Source: JAOUEA01 sp963719165 (GTDB lineage: Bacteria > Actinomycetota > UBA4738 > HRBIN12). Taken from it: a stretch of 64,000 nt of DNA. The position numbers and the translations under genes are program-made. Shown in pieces: positions 44,237-52,277 of the stretch. The notes beneath the pieces were generated by a model that saw only the letters and a program-made list of their open reading frames with translations, searched no databases and was not told the origin of the DNA. The stretch is taken from positions 992,001 through 1,056,000 of the forward strand of contig CAVRAV010000001.1 in assembly GCA_963719165.1 (NCBI GenBank), read 5' to 3'. Positions within the stretch are counted from its first letter, which is position 1. Every line of letters starts with the position of its first letter.

Positions 44237-45712
44237 CTAGGGAGACGGGTCGAGGATCAACGGGACGATCGGCGGCCGCCCCCAGTCGAATTCCCTTCCG
44301 AGGTCACCCAATCGCGCGGCGTTCTCACGCACCGTGGGCCGCGCGTCGGGCCACCCGTCCGTGCGGGGGTTGAGCCGCTGGCCGCCCAGGAAGCGGTCCT
44401 CGATCAACTTGAGGTAGGCGTCGAACGACAACGTCTGATGGTCCACCCCTCCTCGGGCGAACGGGCTGATCAGCAGCCCTGGCACGCGGATCCCATATCC
44501 GTTGTGGTCGATCCTGATGGGCTTCACGTGATCGTAGAAGCCGCCCCAGTCGTCCCAGGTGAGGAAGATCGAGGTGTGCAGGTACTGATCGGTAGGACCC
44601 TTCATCACCGCGTTCACGACCCGCGTGACCCAGGCCTGGCCGTTGCCGATGTAGTCGGGTGGGTGCTCGCTCTTGTGGGTCGTCGGCATCACCCACGACA
44701 CCGACGGGAGGCTGCCGGCGGCCGCGGCGTTGAAGAACTTCGTGTTGGCCTGCACGTTGTGGAGCTGGTGATCCACCGCGACGGTTCGGAACCCCGGCAG
44801 CGGGTTCTGAACCACCGCGGTCTGGGGGCCGCCCCCGGCGTGACACGGAGCCACCACGCACGTGCCCGGACCGACGTAGTAGGCCCAGCTGACGTGATGG
44901 GCGTTCAAGAGCCACGTGATGTCGGCCCATGCGTACGGTCGCGGAAGGCCGTCGGTGGGGTTCCAGATGCGACCTGAGTCCGCCACGTTGTGACCGGGGA
45001 ACTTGAGGTCCGAATGACAGCTCATCCCGCTGCGCGGGTTCGAACACGTGGCCGACCAGGCGGAGACCAGGTAGAGGTGCGACGGGAGGGTCCACGAGTC
45101 CGACGGCGCGAACATCCGATCCTGGAGCAGGTAGCGCCTCGCGTACGCCCAGTAGTTCGGGATCTCTTTGGCGGTGTGAAACCCCATGACGTCGGGCGTC
45201 CCGTTCGGCCCCGGATGCGACTTGCGGCACGGGTAGTAGCGGGGGAACTTGGTGCACTTCGTGCCGATCGCCCGGAACGACCGCACGTACCCATCCATCT
45301 TCCCGTGGTCGATCGAGATCGTCGAGCCGATCTCGCCGTGCGGGCCGCCCTGATCGAACAGGTTCATATCGTGGTACGGGCGCCGGCACGCCTTCGCGGC
45401 CGGATCGGGGATGCACGGCCTGAATCGACCCTTGGGGGTCCGCGGGATCCCGTTGGCCCCCGGGAAGGTCCCGAAGTAGTGATCGAACGACCGGTTCTCC
45501 TGGACGACGAACACGACGTGGTCGATGTTGCCGATGCCGAGCGAAGGGTCGATGGGGGCCGCGCCCGGGGAGGCCACGGCCGTCACGGAGGGGTTCATCG
45601 CCGTCGCCACCAGGCCGAACGCCACGAGGGCCACGCCGAGCAGGGAGGCGGAACGCACGCCTCTGCGTGTCGCCGCGGAGCATCGTGTGTGTGCCGTGCC
45701 GGAGCTCACCAT
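44237..45712 (-). CDS. Secreted phosphoesterase/phospholipase C family protein (copy B)
   Basis: The middle paralog, 491 residues from the ATG at 45710-45712, which lies next to the stop of copy A. It has a hydrophobic signal segment (ASLLGVALVAFGLVATAM), VQENRSFDHYFGTFPGA, TWDDWGGFYDHVKP and ISPFARGG. It is close in sequence to copy A, which suggests recent duplication. Confidence 0.87.
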   Translation of the reverse strand: MVSSGTAHTRCSAATRRGVRSASLLGVALVAFGLVATAMNPSVTAVASPGAAPIDPSLGIGNIDHVVFVVQENRSFDHYFGTFPGANGIPRTPKGRFRPCIPDPAAKACRRPYHDMNLFDQGGPHGEIGSTISIDHGKMDGYVRSFRAIGTKCTKFPRYYPCRKSHPGPNGTPDVMGFHTAKEIPNYWAYARRYLLQDRMFAPSDSWTLPSHLYLVSAWSATCSNPRSGMSCHSDLKFPGHNVADSGRIWNPTDGLPRPYAWADITWLLNAHHVSWAYYVGPGTCVVAPCHAGGGPQTAVVQNPLPGFRTVAVDHQLHNVQANTKFFNAAAAGSLPSVSWVMPTTHKSEHPPDYIGNGQAWVTRVVNAVMKGPTDQYLHTSIFLTWDDWGGFYDHVKPIRIDHNGYGIRVPGLLISPFARGGVDHQTLSFDAYLKLIEDRFLGGQRLNPRTDGWPDARPTVRENAARLGDLGREFDWGRPPIVPLILDPSP

Positions 45713-45713
45713 C

Positions 45714-47168
45714 TCATGGCCCCGGGTATCGCCCAAACGGGGTGGGGTCGAGGATCACGGGTGGGATGGGGGCCTGCGTCCAGTCGAACTCCTTCGAAAG
45801 GTCGCCAAGGCCTCGCTGGTTCTCCCGGACGCGGGGCCGAGCGTCGAAGATCCCGTACCGACTCTTGAGCGTCTTGGGATCCAGCCGCTCCCCTCCCAGG
45901 AACCGGTCCTCGATCAGCTTGAGGTAGGCGTCGAACGACAGCGTCTGGTGGTCGATCGTGCCGCCCTTGGCGAACGGGCTGATGAGGATGCCGGGCACCC
46001 GGATGCCGTAGCCACTGGGGTCGATGCGGATCGGCTTGACGTGATCGTAGAAGCCACCCCAGTCGTCCCAGGTGAGGAAGACCGCCGTGGTGTTGCGCTC
46101 GGCCGCCGGAGCGCGCATGACTGCGTTCACGACCTTCGTGACCCACTCCATGCCGGAGCCGATGTAGTCGGGAGGGTGCTCGCCCCTGTTCATGACGGGC
46201 ATCACCCACGAGACGGAGGGCAGGGTGTTCGTGCGCAGCCCTTTGAAGAAGTTCGCGCGATCCTGGATATTGCCCATCTGATCCGTATCCGACACGTCCT
46301 GGAAGCCGGGGAGCGGGTTCTGGAACCACACGGTCGTCTTCTTGTCGTAGGAGGGGCAAGGGGGGGCCACGCACGTGTGCGCCCCGACGAAGTACCCCCA
46401 CGAGATGCCGTGCTGATGCAGAAGGTACGTGATGTCGGTCCACTGATACGGGTAGGGCGGGCCATCGGGAGGGCGCCACCCGTTGCCCGGGGCCGACAGG
46501 TCCGATCTGCACGATTGCGGCGTGAACCGCTTGCACGTGGCCGACCAGGCCGAGACGAGGTAGAGATGCGAGGGGAGCGTGTACGAGTCCGACGGGGCGA
46601 ACATGCGGTCCTGCAGGAGGTAGCGGCGCGCGTATCGCCAGTAGTTCGGGATCTCCTTGCCGGTGTGATAGCCCATCACGTCGGGCGTGCCCGCGGGCCC
46701 CGGCGTCGACTGCCGGCAGTTGTAGGAGGGGTCCTTGCTGTGCGTGCACGGCGTCCCGAGCTTGTGGAACATCTTGATGAAGCCATCCATGCGACCCCCG
46801 TGCACGTCGCCCGCCGAGGCCTCCTCGTCGTGCGGCCCTCCCAGGTCGAATTGGTTGGTGTCGTGATACGGCCTGCGGCAGTGTCCGTACTTGGCGTCGG
46901 GGACGCAGGTCTTGAAATGGCCGCGCGGGCCGCGCGGCAGACCGTGCGCACCTGGGAAGGTCCCGAAGTAGTGGTCGAACGACCGGTTCTCCTGGACGAC
47001 GAAGATGATGTGTTGGAGGTTCGCGATGCCCTTGGTGGGGTCGATCCCGGGTGGTGCCGCCTTCGCGCGTGCGCCCGCTGCGGCCGGCGCGGGGCGCGCG
47101 CCCATCGCCAAGGCGACGAGCGATCCGGCGACGAGGAGACACGCGAGCCCGCGCAGGGAAGACCTCAT
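45714..47168 (-). CDS. Secreted phosphoesterase/phospholipase C family protein (copy A)
   Basis: The first gene of the three-gene run, 484 residues. It has an N-terminal signal peptide ending near ALAMGARPAPAAA, then VQENRSFDHYFGTFPGA, YHDTNQFDLGGPHDEEA, TWDDWGGFYDHVKP and ISPFAKGG. It is divergent from the isocitrate dehydrogenase gene across a 113-base gap. Confidence 0.87.
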   Translation of the reverse strand: MRSSLRGLACLLVAGSLVALAMGARPAPAAAGARAKAAPPGIDPTKGIANLQHIIFVVQENRSFDHYFGTFPGAHGLPRGPRGHFKTCVPDAKYGHCRRPYHDTNQFDLGGPHDEEASAGDVHGGRMDGFIKMFHKLGTPCTHSKDPSYNCRQSTPGPAGTPDVMGYHTGKEIPNYWRYARRYLLQDRMFAPSDSYTLPSHLYLVSAWSATCKRFTPQSCRSDLSAPGNGWRPPDGPPYPYQWTDITYLLHQHGISWGYFVGAHTCVAPPCPSYDKKTTVWFQNPLPGFQDVSDTDQMGNIQDRANFFKGLRTNTLPSVSWVMPVMNRGEHPPDYIGSGMEWVTKVVNAVMRAPAAERNTTAVFLTWDDWGGFYDHVKPIRIDPSGYGIRVPGILISPFAKGGTIDHQTLSFDAYLKLIEDRFLGGERLDPKTLKSRYGIFDARPRVRENQRGLGDLSKEFDWTQAPIPPVILDPTPFGRYPGP

Positions 47169-47281
47169 GGGCTCCGCATCGTAGCGGTGTGCGCGGGCCC
47201 TGGAAACCAGCCGGGGCGCATTCTCCTACCATGACCCGCGACGGCCACGGCCCGTGGCTTCGGGAAGGAGACGACCCCACC

Positions 47282-48736
47282 GTGAGCGATGGAGTTGAGC
47301 CGATCACCGTGACCCTGATCCCCGGGGACGGGATCGGGCCGGAATGCGTGAACGCCGCGCGCATCATCGTGGAGGCGGCGGGAGCCCCCATAAGGTGGGA
47401 GGACGCGGAGGCGGGCGCGGAGGTCTTCAAGCGAGGCGTGGCCTCGGGCGTGCCGCCCGAGACGATGGATTCCATCGCGCGCACGCGGGTGGCGCTGAAA
47501 GGTCCTTTGGAAACGCCGGTGGGCTTCGGGGAGAAGAGCGCCAACGTCACCCTGCGCAAGCTCTACGAGACCTACGCGAATGTCCGGCCGGTCCGCGAGA
47601 TGCCCGGGGTCATCACGCCCTATTCGGGCCGCGGCGTCGATCTCGTGATGGTGCGGGAGAACGTCGAGGATCTCTACGCGGGCATCGAGTACCTGCAGAC
47701 GCCGGGGGTGGCCCAGGCACTCAAGCTCATCAGCGTGAAGGGCTGCGAGAAGATCAGCCGGTTCGCGTTCGAGTATGCGCGCAGCGAGGGACGCACGTCC
47801 GTGGCGTGCGCCACCAAGGCCAACATCATGAAGCTCAGCGAGGGCACGTTGAAGCGGGTCTTCGAGCGCGTGGCGCCCGACTACCCCGAGATCGAATCGT
47901 GGCACGTGATCGTGGACAACGCCGCGCACCAGCTCGTGAAACGCCCGGAGCAATACGAGGTCATCGTCACCACCAACATGAACGGCGACATCCTCAGCGA
48001 CCTGTCGAGCGCGCTGATCGGAGGGCTCGGGTTCGCGCCCAGCGCGAACATCGGCAACGAGGTGGCCATCTTCGAGGCCGTCCACGGGTCCGCGCCCAAG
48101 TACGCGGGGAAGGACGTCATCAACCCCACGGCCGTGATCCTGTCCGCCGTGATGATGCTTCGGTACCTGGGCCTGTTCGAGGAGGCCGCCGCGATCGAGC
48201 ACGCCGTGTTCGTGACGCTGGAATCGGGCGTGCTCACGGGCGACGTCGTGGGCTACGACCGCGGAACGCCAACGAGCGTCTATGCCGAGACCATCATCGG
48301 CAACCTCGGCAAGAAGACCGAGACATGGACGATCCGTGATCCGCGGCCGCTGCGGCTTCCCGAGCTGTCGAGCGACCCCGACTACGTCAAGGTCGCCTCG
48401 CGCGCGGTGGTCGGGCTGGACGTGTTCGTGGAATCCCCCCTCGGCGCCGAGGAGCTGGGCGCCTCCCTCACGGAGCTCGCCACGGGGACCCGGCTCGAGC
48501 TGCGCATGATCTCCAGCCGTGGCACCAAGGTCTACCCGGCCACCGGGGCCATCACCGACACGCTCGACCACTGGCGATGCCGGTTCATCATCCGCGAGAA
48601 CCCGGGCGACCTATGGGACGAGGACGTGCATCAGCTCCTCGCACGCATCAGTCGCCGTCACAGCTGGATGCACATCGAGAAGCTCATGGAGTTCGATGGG
48701 GAGCTCGGCTTCACCCGCGATCAGGGCGAGAACTGA
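47282..48736 (+). CDS. icd: NADP-dependent isocitrate dehydrogenase (Thermus-type, with C-terminal extension)
   Basis: The enzyme oxidatively decarboxylates isocitrate to 2-oxoglutarate. The 484-residue protein has ITVTLIPGDGIGPECVNAA, GPLETPVGFGEKSANVTLRKLYETYANVRPVR, VRENVEDLYAGIE, TKANIMKLSEG, NMNGDILSDLSSALIGGLGFAPSANIG and HGSAPKYAGK. A roughly 150-residue C-terminal extension (VGLDVFVESPLGAEELG ... HWRCRFI) matches the long Thermus-type enzymes, not the usual actinobacterial monomeric form. The GTG start has a GGAAGGAG site; an in-frame ATG at 47231 is possible. Confidence 0.9.
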   Translation: MSDGVEPITVTLIPGDGIGPECVNAARIIVEAAGAPIRWEDAEAGAEVFKRGVASGVPPETMDSIARTRVALKGPLETPVGFGEKSANVTLRKLYETYANVRPVREMPGVITPYSGRGVDLVMVRENVEDLYAGIEYLQTPGVAQALKLISVKGCEKISRFAFEYARSEGRTSVACATKANIMKLSEGTLKRVFERVAPDYPEIESWHVIVDNAAHQLVKRPEQYEVIVTTNMNGDILSDLSSALIGGLGFAPSANIGNEVAIFEAVHGSAPKYAGKDVINPTAVILSAVMMLRYLGLFEEAAAIEHAVFVTLESGVLTGDVVGYDRGTPTSVYAETIIGNLGKKTETWTIRDPRPLRLPELSSDPDYVKVASRAVVGLDVFVESPLGAEELGASLTELATGTRLELRMISSRGTKVYPATGAITDTLDHWRCRFIIRENPGDLWDEDVHQLLARISRRHSWMHIEKLMEFDGELGFTRDQGEN

Positions 48737-48751
48737 CCGCTCCCGCAACGC

Positions 48752-49715
48752 CTACGGCAGCGGCAGCGGTTGCGCCCCGGCCGCGTCCCGCAGGCGTGGG
48801 AGGCCGTAGCGATCTTCGATGGCGGCGAGGAGCGAGTAGTGCGTGTAAGGCGCCGGATCCGAGGTACCCGCCGTCACGCCCGGCCCCTGAAGCGCCGCGT
48901 AGAGCGTGCCGGATTCATCGAACGTGACAAAGACCTGAGCGCCGGAGGCGAGCAAGGGCGGCACGTGGGACGCGAGCCAGGCGTCGCCCCGTTGCAGCAG
49001 TGCGTCGGAGTCCTTGATGCAGTTCACCCACTGCGCGCCGCCGCTGCCATGATCGTCGTTGCAGCCGTTGGGCGTGATGAACGTCACGGCCGGAGGGTGG
49101 GCGGGGTCGAGGGAGCTGAGCGGGAGCACGTGCGCGGCGCACGACGGCGCGCCGTAGACGCTGGCGAACATCGGCGCCGGCACGTGACGCATCAGGTAGG
49201 GGCCGCCCGTGGCCTCGCTGTCCGCGGTCACGACGCCGGAACACGGGCTGGGCATCCCCTCGCCGAAGACGCCCCATCCGACGCCGGCGGTCTGGAGCTG
49301 ATCCCACAGCGTAGAGGTGCAACCGGCCGCGGTGATCACCGGGTCGGCGGCCACCACCGAATCGTCGGTCTTGCCGCACGATGACCCGGCCACCATCTGC
49401 AGGTAGTCGGGCAACGAGGGCCCCCGGGACGAACCTTCGCGGTAGTCGGCGAACCGGAGCCCTCCGGCCGCGAATGAATCGAGGTACGCATCGATCCGCC
49501 GGGATCCTGGCCTGCAGCTCATCAAAGGAGAGATTCTCCATCACGATGATCGCGAGGCTGGGCGGTTTCGCCCCAGGGCTCGCGGTCGCGGAAGGCGTGG
49601 GCCTGGTTACGGTCGCGCCCGGCGCGGTCGCCGCCGTCGCCGCGGTGCCGCCCGGCGCACACGCGATCGCGGCAACGACCGAAACGGCGGCGAGCATGAG
49701 GGTCGATCTCGTCAC
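48752..49715 (-). pseudogene. Phosphoesterase-family protein, frame broken by one base
   Basis: The N-terminal part (signal peptide, then SLAIIVMENLSFDELQARIP) is read from 49715. The rest (RIDAYLDSFAAGGLRFADYREGSS, GKTDDSVVAADPVITAAGC, FVTFDESGTLYAALQGPGVTAGT) is in another frame from about 49505. The 964-base span is 321 codons plus 1, so one extra base near 49500-49505 would give a 320-residue phosphoesterase (PF04185-like, with the ENxSF motif). Because three paralogs are nearby, true decay cannot be excluded; an assembly insertion is also possible. It is convergent with icd. Confidence 0.78.
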
Positions 49716-49838
49716 GAGAGCTCCTGGTGGCAGGGAGGCGGGGGGACGACCCTAGAGCCGACGGGATGCCGACGGCAACCGTCGTCAAAGGGCTCCGCGA
49801 CCGCTTGCTAGACTGCTCTGCGGTCGCGCCGTCGACGC

Positions 49839-49914
49839 GGTCCCATCGTCTAGAGGCCTAGGACATCACCCTCTCAAGGTGAAGACACGGGTTCAAATCC
49901 CGTTGGGACTACCA
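49839..49914 (+). tRNA. tRNA-Glu (anticodon CTC), CCA encoded
   Basis: A 76-base cloverleaf. The acceptor stem pairs GGTCCCA with TGGGACT, with one G-U pair. The anticodon arm has CTC and the T-arm contains ACGGGTTCAAATCCCGT. The gene ends with an encoded CCA. Its 3' end is the site of a repeated sequence at 51039-51056 and a degenerate one at 58247-58288, which suggests use as an integration target. Confidence 0.96.
49896..49913 (+). repeat. attachment-like core in the tRNA-Glu 3' end
   Basis: The 18 bases AATCCCGTTGGGACTACC form the T-arm end and acceptor 3' strand of tRNA-Glu and recur exactly at 51039-51056. They would be the attL-type junction if an element integrated here. Confidence 0.7.
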
Positions 49915-49981
49915 CCGGGGTCAAGGTGGCTGGAGGAACCTGCGACACGTCGGAGCGCCGAGACCGGTTGAGCATCAGGCC

Positions 49982-50821
49982 CTAGAAGATCATCTCGAGC
50001 TGGTCGAAGGTGCGGCTCACTCCCAGGGCAAGCAGGGAGACGAGCGAGCCGTATCCGGCGAATGCGGCGCCAACGGACAACCAGCGAGAGAGGTTCTCGT
50101 TGATCGACGACGCGTACCGAACTCCGGAAGCTGTGAGCATGACCACGACGGCCACCGCCATCGCGTACGCATGATCACATCCGCAGAACCCCGGCACCGT
50201 GAACAATGCCAGCTCAATGACGACACTGACGCCTCCGGCTGCCAGCGCGAGGAGGTAGCCGATCTCCGTTCGCCCATCGCCGGCCGGGGGCAGCCTCGAC
50301 CCCAATACGCGAGACAGACCCACGACAACCAGCCCGAATGCGATGTGGAGACCCGCGAACATGCCCACGTTCAGGCCGGGCGGATCGAGAACCAGGAAGT
50401 CGGTGGATACAAACGTCGTGGAAGCCGCGAGCGTGAGCACACCGAAGCCGAGACCCCGAAGAGGTCCTAGCCAACGAAGCCATGGATCCGATCCCGCCAC
50501 GAGCGCACTGCCCGCCAGCCCGGCAAACGCGCCGCCGAAGACGATCAGGAACAACGTACCGCCAATCGTGAACTGCCCGATGCGATTGCCGTTCTCGGTG
50601 AGACGCCCCGCCATCTCGGGTCCCGCTGCGTTGGCCGAGATTCGCATGACGATCCGACCGCCGATCCCACCAACGAGGATGCCGCTGATAGCACTCGCCG
50701 CCACAAGGATCGCGACGTGTCGGATCACGCGATCGACACCTGCCTTCAGAAACCGCACGGAGCTGCGAGGTGTCGGCGACGGGCCGCTGTCCTTGGTCGA
50801 CCGATCTCCACGGTCGGTCAT
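49982..50821 (-). CDS. Polytopic membrane protein, unknown family
   Basis: A 279-residue protein with about seven transmembrane helices after a charged Ser/Pro-rich N-terminus of about 35 residues. It contains GILVGGIGGRIVMRI near the first helix and a CGCDH motif in a periplasmic or loop region. No family is recognised. It lies alone on the minus strand between two tRNA-derived repeats and its sequence looks less GC-rich than the neighbouring core. Confidence 0.7.
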   Translation of the reverse strand: MTDRGDRSTKDSGPSPTPRSSVRFLKAGVDRVIRHVAILVAASAISGILVGGIGGRIVMRISANAAGPEMAGRLTENGNRIGQFTIGGTLFLIVFGGAFAGLAGSALVAGSDPWLRWLGPLRGLGFGVLTLAASTTFVSTDFLVLDPPGLNVGMFAGLHIAFGLVVVGLSRVLGSRLPPAGDGRTEIGYLLALAAGGVSVVIELALFTVPGFCGCDHAYAMAVAVVVMLTASGVRYASSINENLSRWLSVGAAFAGYGSLVSLLALGVSRTFDQLEMIF

Positions 50822-51038
50822 GAACCGCCCCGTTTCTCGGTCGTCCCAGCAGACACCCCGACGAAGCGCGTGACTCGACGAACCATCTCGGTTCAGCGTA
50901 GTGGCTTCCGAGCTTCTTCGAACGCGACAAGCCTGGCGAGGCCACTACGACCTCCAGCCTATGAAGTGACCCTCGGGCCGCCCACACATGCCCACACGCG
51001 CGCAGCTCTGTTTGCGCAGGTCAAACCCCCAGGTCCAG

Positions 51039-51056
51039 AATCCCGTTGGGACTACC
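51039..51056 (+). repeat. Exact copy of the tRNA-Glu 3' end
   Basis: AATCCCGTTGGGACTACC is identical to 49896-49913, while the bases on each side differ. It lies 1143 bases downstream with no tRNA around it, as expected for an attachment-site duplication. Confidence 0.8.
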
Positions 51057-51133
51057 TGCGCAACCGAGTAAGACGTGGGCCCAGCTCGTCCCGGCTCATC
51101 CCCACGTCCTGGGCGACGCGGGACCCATACCCG

Positions 51134-51160
51134 AAGCCCGGCCCAAGGGGGCCGGGCTTT
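51134..51160. terminator. Bidirectional rho-independent terminator
   Basis: AAGCCCGGCCC pairs with GGGCCGGGCTT across a 4-base loop and is followed by T's on the plus strand. It lies about 20 bases beyond the stop of the minus-strand TolB-like gene, for which it also forms a hairpin. Confidence 0.8.
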
Positions 51161-51178
51161 GTCGGCACTCGGAGTCGG

Positions 51179-52153
51179 TCAGGTGACGAGGATGCGATCG
51201 TCGTCTATCCAGCTCTCGATCGTCCCGGGCGTCACGAAACGCGTCTCACCGGTGGCAAGGTCGTAGACGTACGTGCCGGAGCCTCCTTCGTCAGTGCTCC
51301 CGATGTAGGCGATCTGCGTGCTGTCGGGCGACCATCTCTGGTACCCGTCGCCGCCACGGAGTCGAGCGATGATGCGCCGTTCTGATCCATCGCTGTTTGC
51401 GAGGATCAACCGCACTCGGGGCGTCAAGTAAGAGTTGAAGGCGATCAAAGCACCGTCGGGCGCCAGCGTGGGAACGCTCCCATCGGGCACTATTAGCCTC
51501 GTCTCTCCCGTCGTGAGATCGAGCGACCGGGCCGTGTAGTGATTGCCAGCGGTGTTGGGGGTCGAGAAGATGATCGATCCTCCGTCCGGCGCCCACCCCC
51601 CCGGGTCGACCGCGCCGCGTGGTGCCCGGGTGACCATGGTCGACTCACCACTGGAGACGCGAACGACGAAGATCTGGCTTCTGCCCGATGTGTATCGTCC
51701 GTACGCGATCAGCGAGCCGTCGGGGGACCAACTGGCGCCGCGATACGGCCCGCCGCCCCCCTTATCGTAGGTGACCTGTCTGGCGTTCGAGCCTCGGGGA
51801 CCCGACACGTCGATATCCATCACGAACACCTGAGCGTTCCCCTTCTCATCGAGGTCGGTGTAGGCAACCATCGACCCGTCGAGCGTGACGTCGAACTCCG
51901 ACGCACCGACGGGGGCCGCGAACAGCGTTTCGGTCCCTGAGCCCACGTCTACGATGGACAGCGTCTGGTCCGCTCCGTCTGGCTCACCGGTCGCTCCTGT
52001 CGTGCTGATCGTCGAGGCGGGACCCTTTTGTGTTGCGCCTTCGCACGCCCCAGCCATCACGGCGACGGCCAGCAGGAGCGAGGCCGCAACAGGCCGTCGC
52101 ATCGGGGTGCCTGAGCGTGCCGCTCTGCTTCCGGTTCGATCCGTGCGTGTCAT
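51179..52153 (-). CDS. TolB-like beta-propeller lipoprotein
   Basis: A 324-residue secreted protein. The signal segment (SLLLAVAVMAGAC) ends in a lipobox Cys. A beta-propeller of WD40-like (PD40) repeats follows, e.g. TLDGSMVAYTDLD, GASWSPDGSLIAYGRYTSG, GWAPDGGSIIFSTP and RWSPDSTQIAYIGS. Such lipoproteins are extracellular binding or sensor proteins. It is divergent from the cyclase/STAND gene, which also ends in a propeller, so the two may be functionally linked (inference). Confidence 0.83.
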   Translation of the reverse strand: MTRTDRTGSRAARSGTPMRRPVAASLLLAVAVMAGACEGATQKGPASTISTTGATGEPDGADQTLSIVDVGSGTETLFAAPVGASEFDVTLDGSMVAYTDLDEKGNAQVFVMDIDVSGPRGSNARQVTYDKGGGGPYRGASWSPDGSLIAYGRYTSGRSQIFVVRVSSGESTMVTRAPRGAVDPGGWAPDGGSIIFSTPNTAGNHYTARSLDLTTGETRLIVPDGSVPTLAPDGALIAFNSYLTPRVRLILANSDGSERRIIARLRGGDGYQRWSPDSTQIAYIGSTDEGGSGTYVYDLATGETRFVTPGTIESWIDDDRILVT

Positions 52154-52277
52154 GCCTTCCTCCCTCCGTCCGGGTCGCTCTCATCAGGACCATGTGCGAC
52201 CGTGACGGAGGAGCCTTGAGAACGGCTGGACGCCTATTTCAACCCGTTCTCAAGCGCCTCGGTCGAGGCTGGAGACC

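Larger units (their letters stand above)
50822..51178. other. Intergenic region with tRNA-Glu repeat and terminator
   Basis: No supported gene is seen here. The stretch holds the exact 18-base repeat of the tRNA-Glu 3' end (51039-51056) and the hairpin terminator at 51134-51160. Frames in it have no coding features. Confidence 0.6.
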
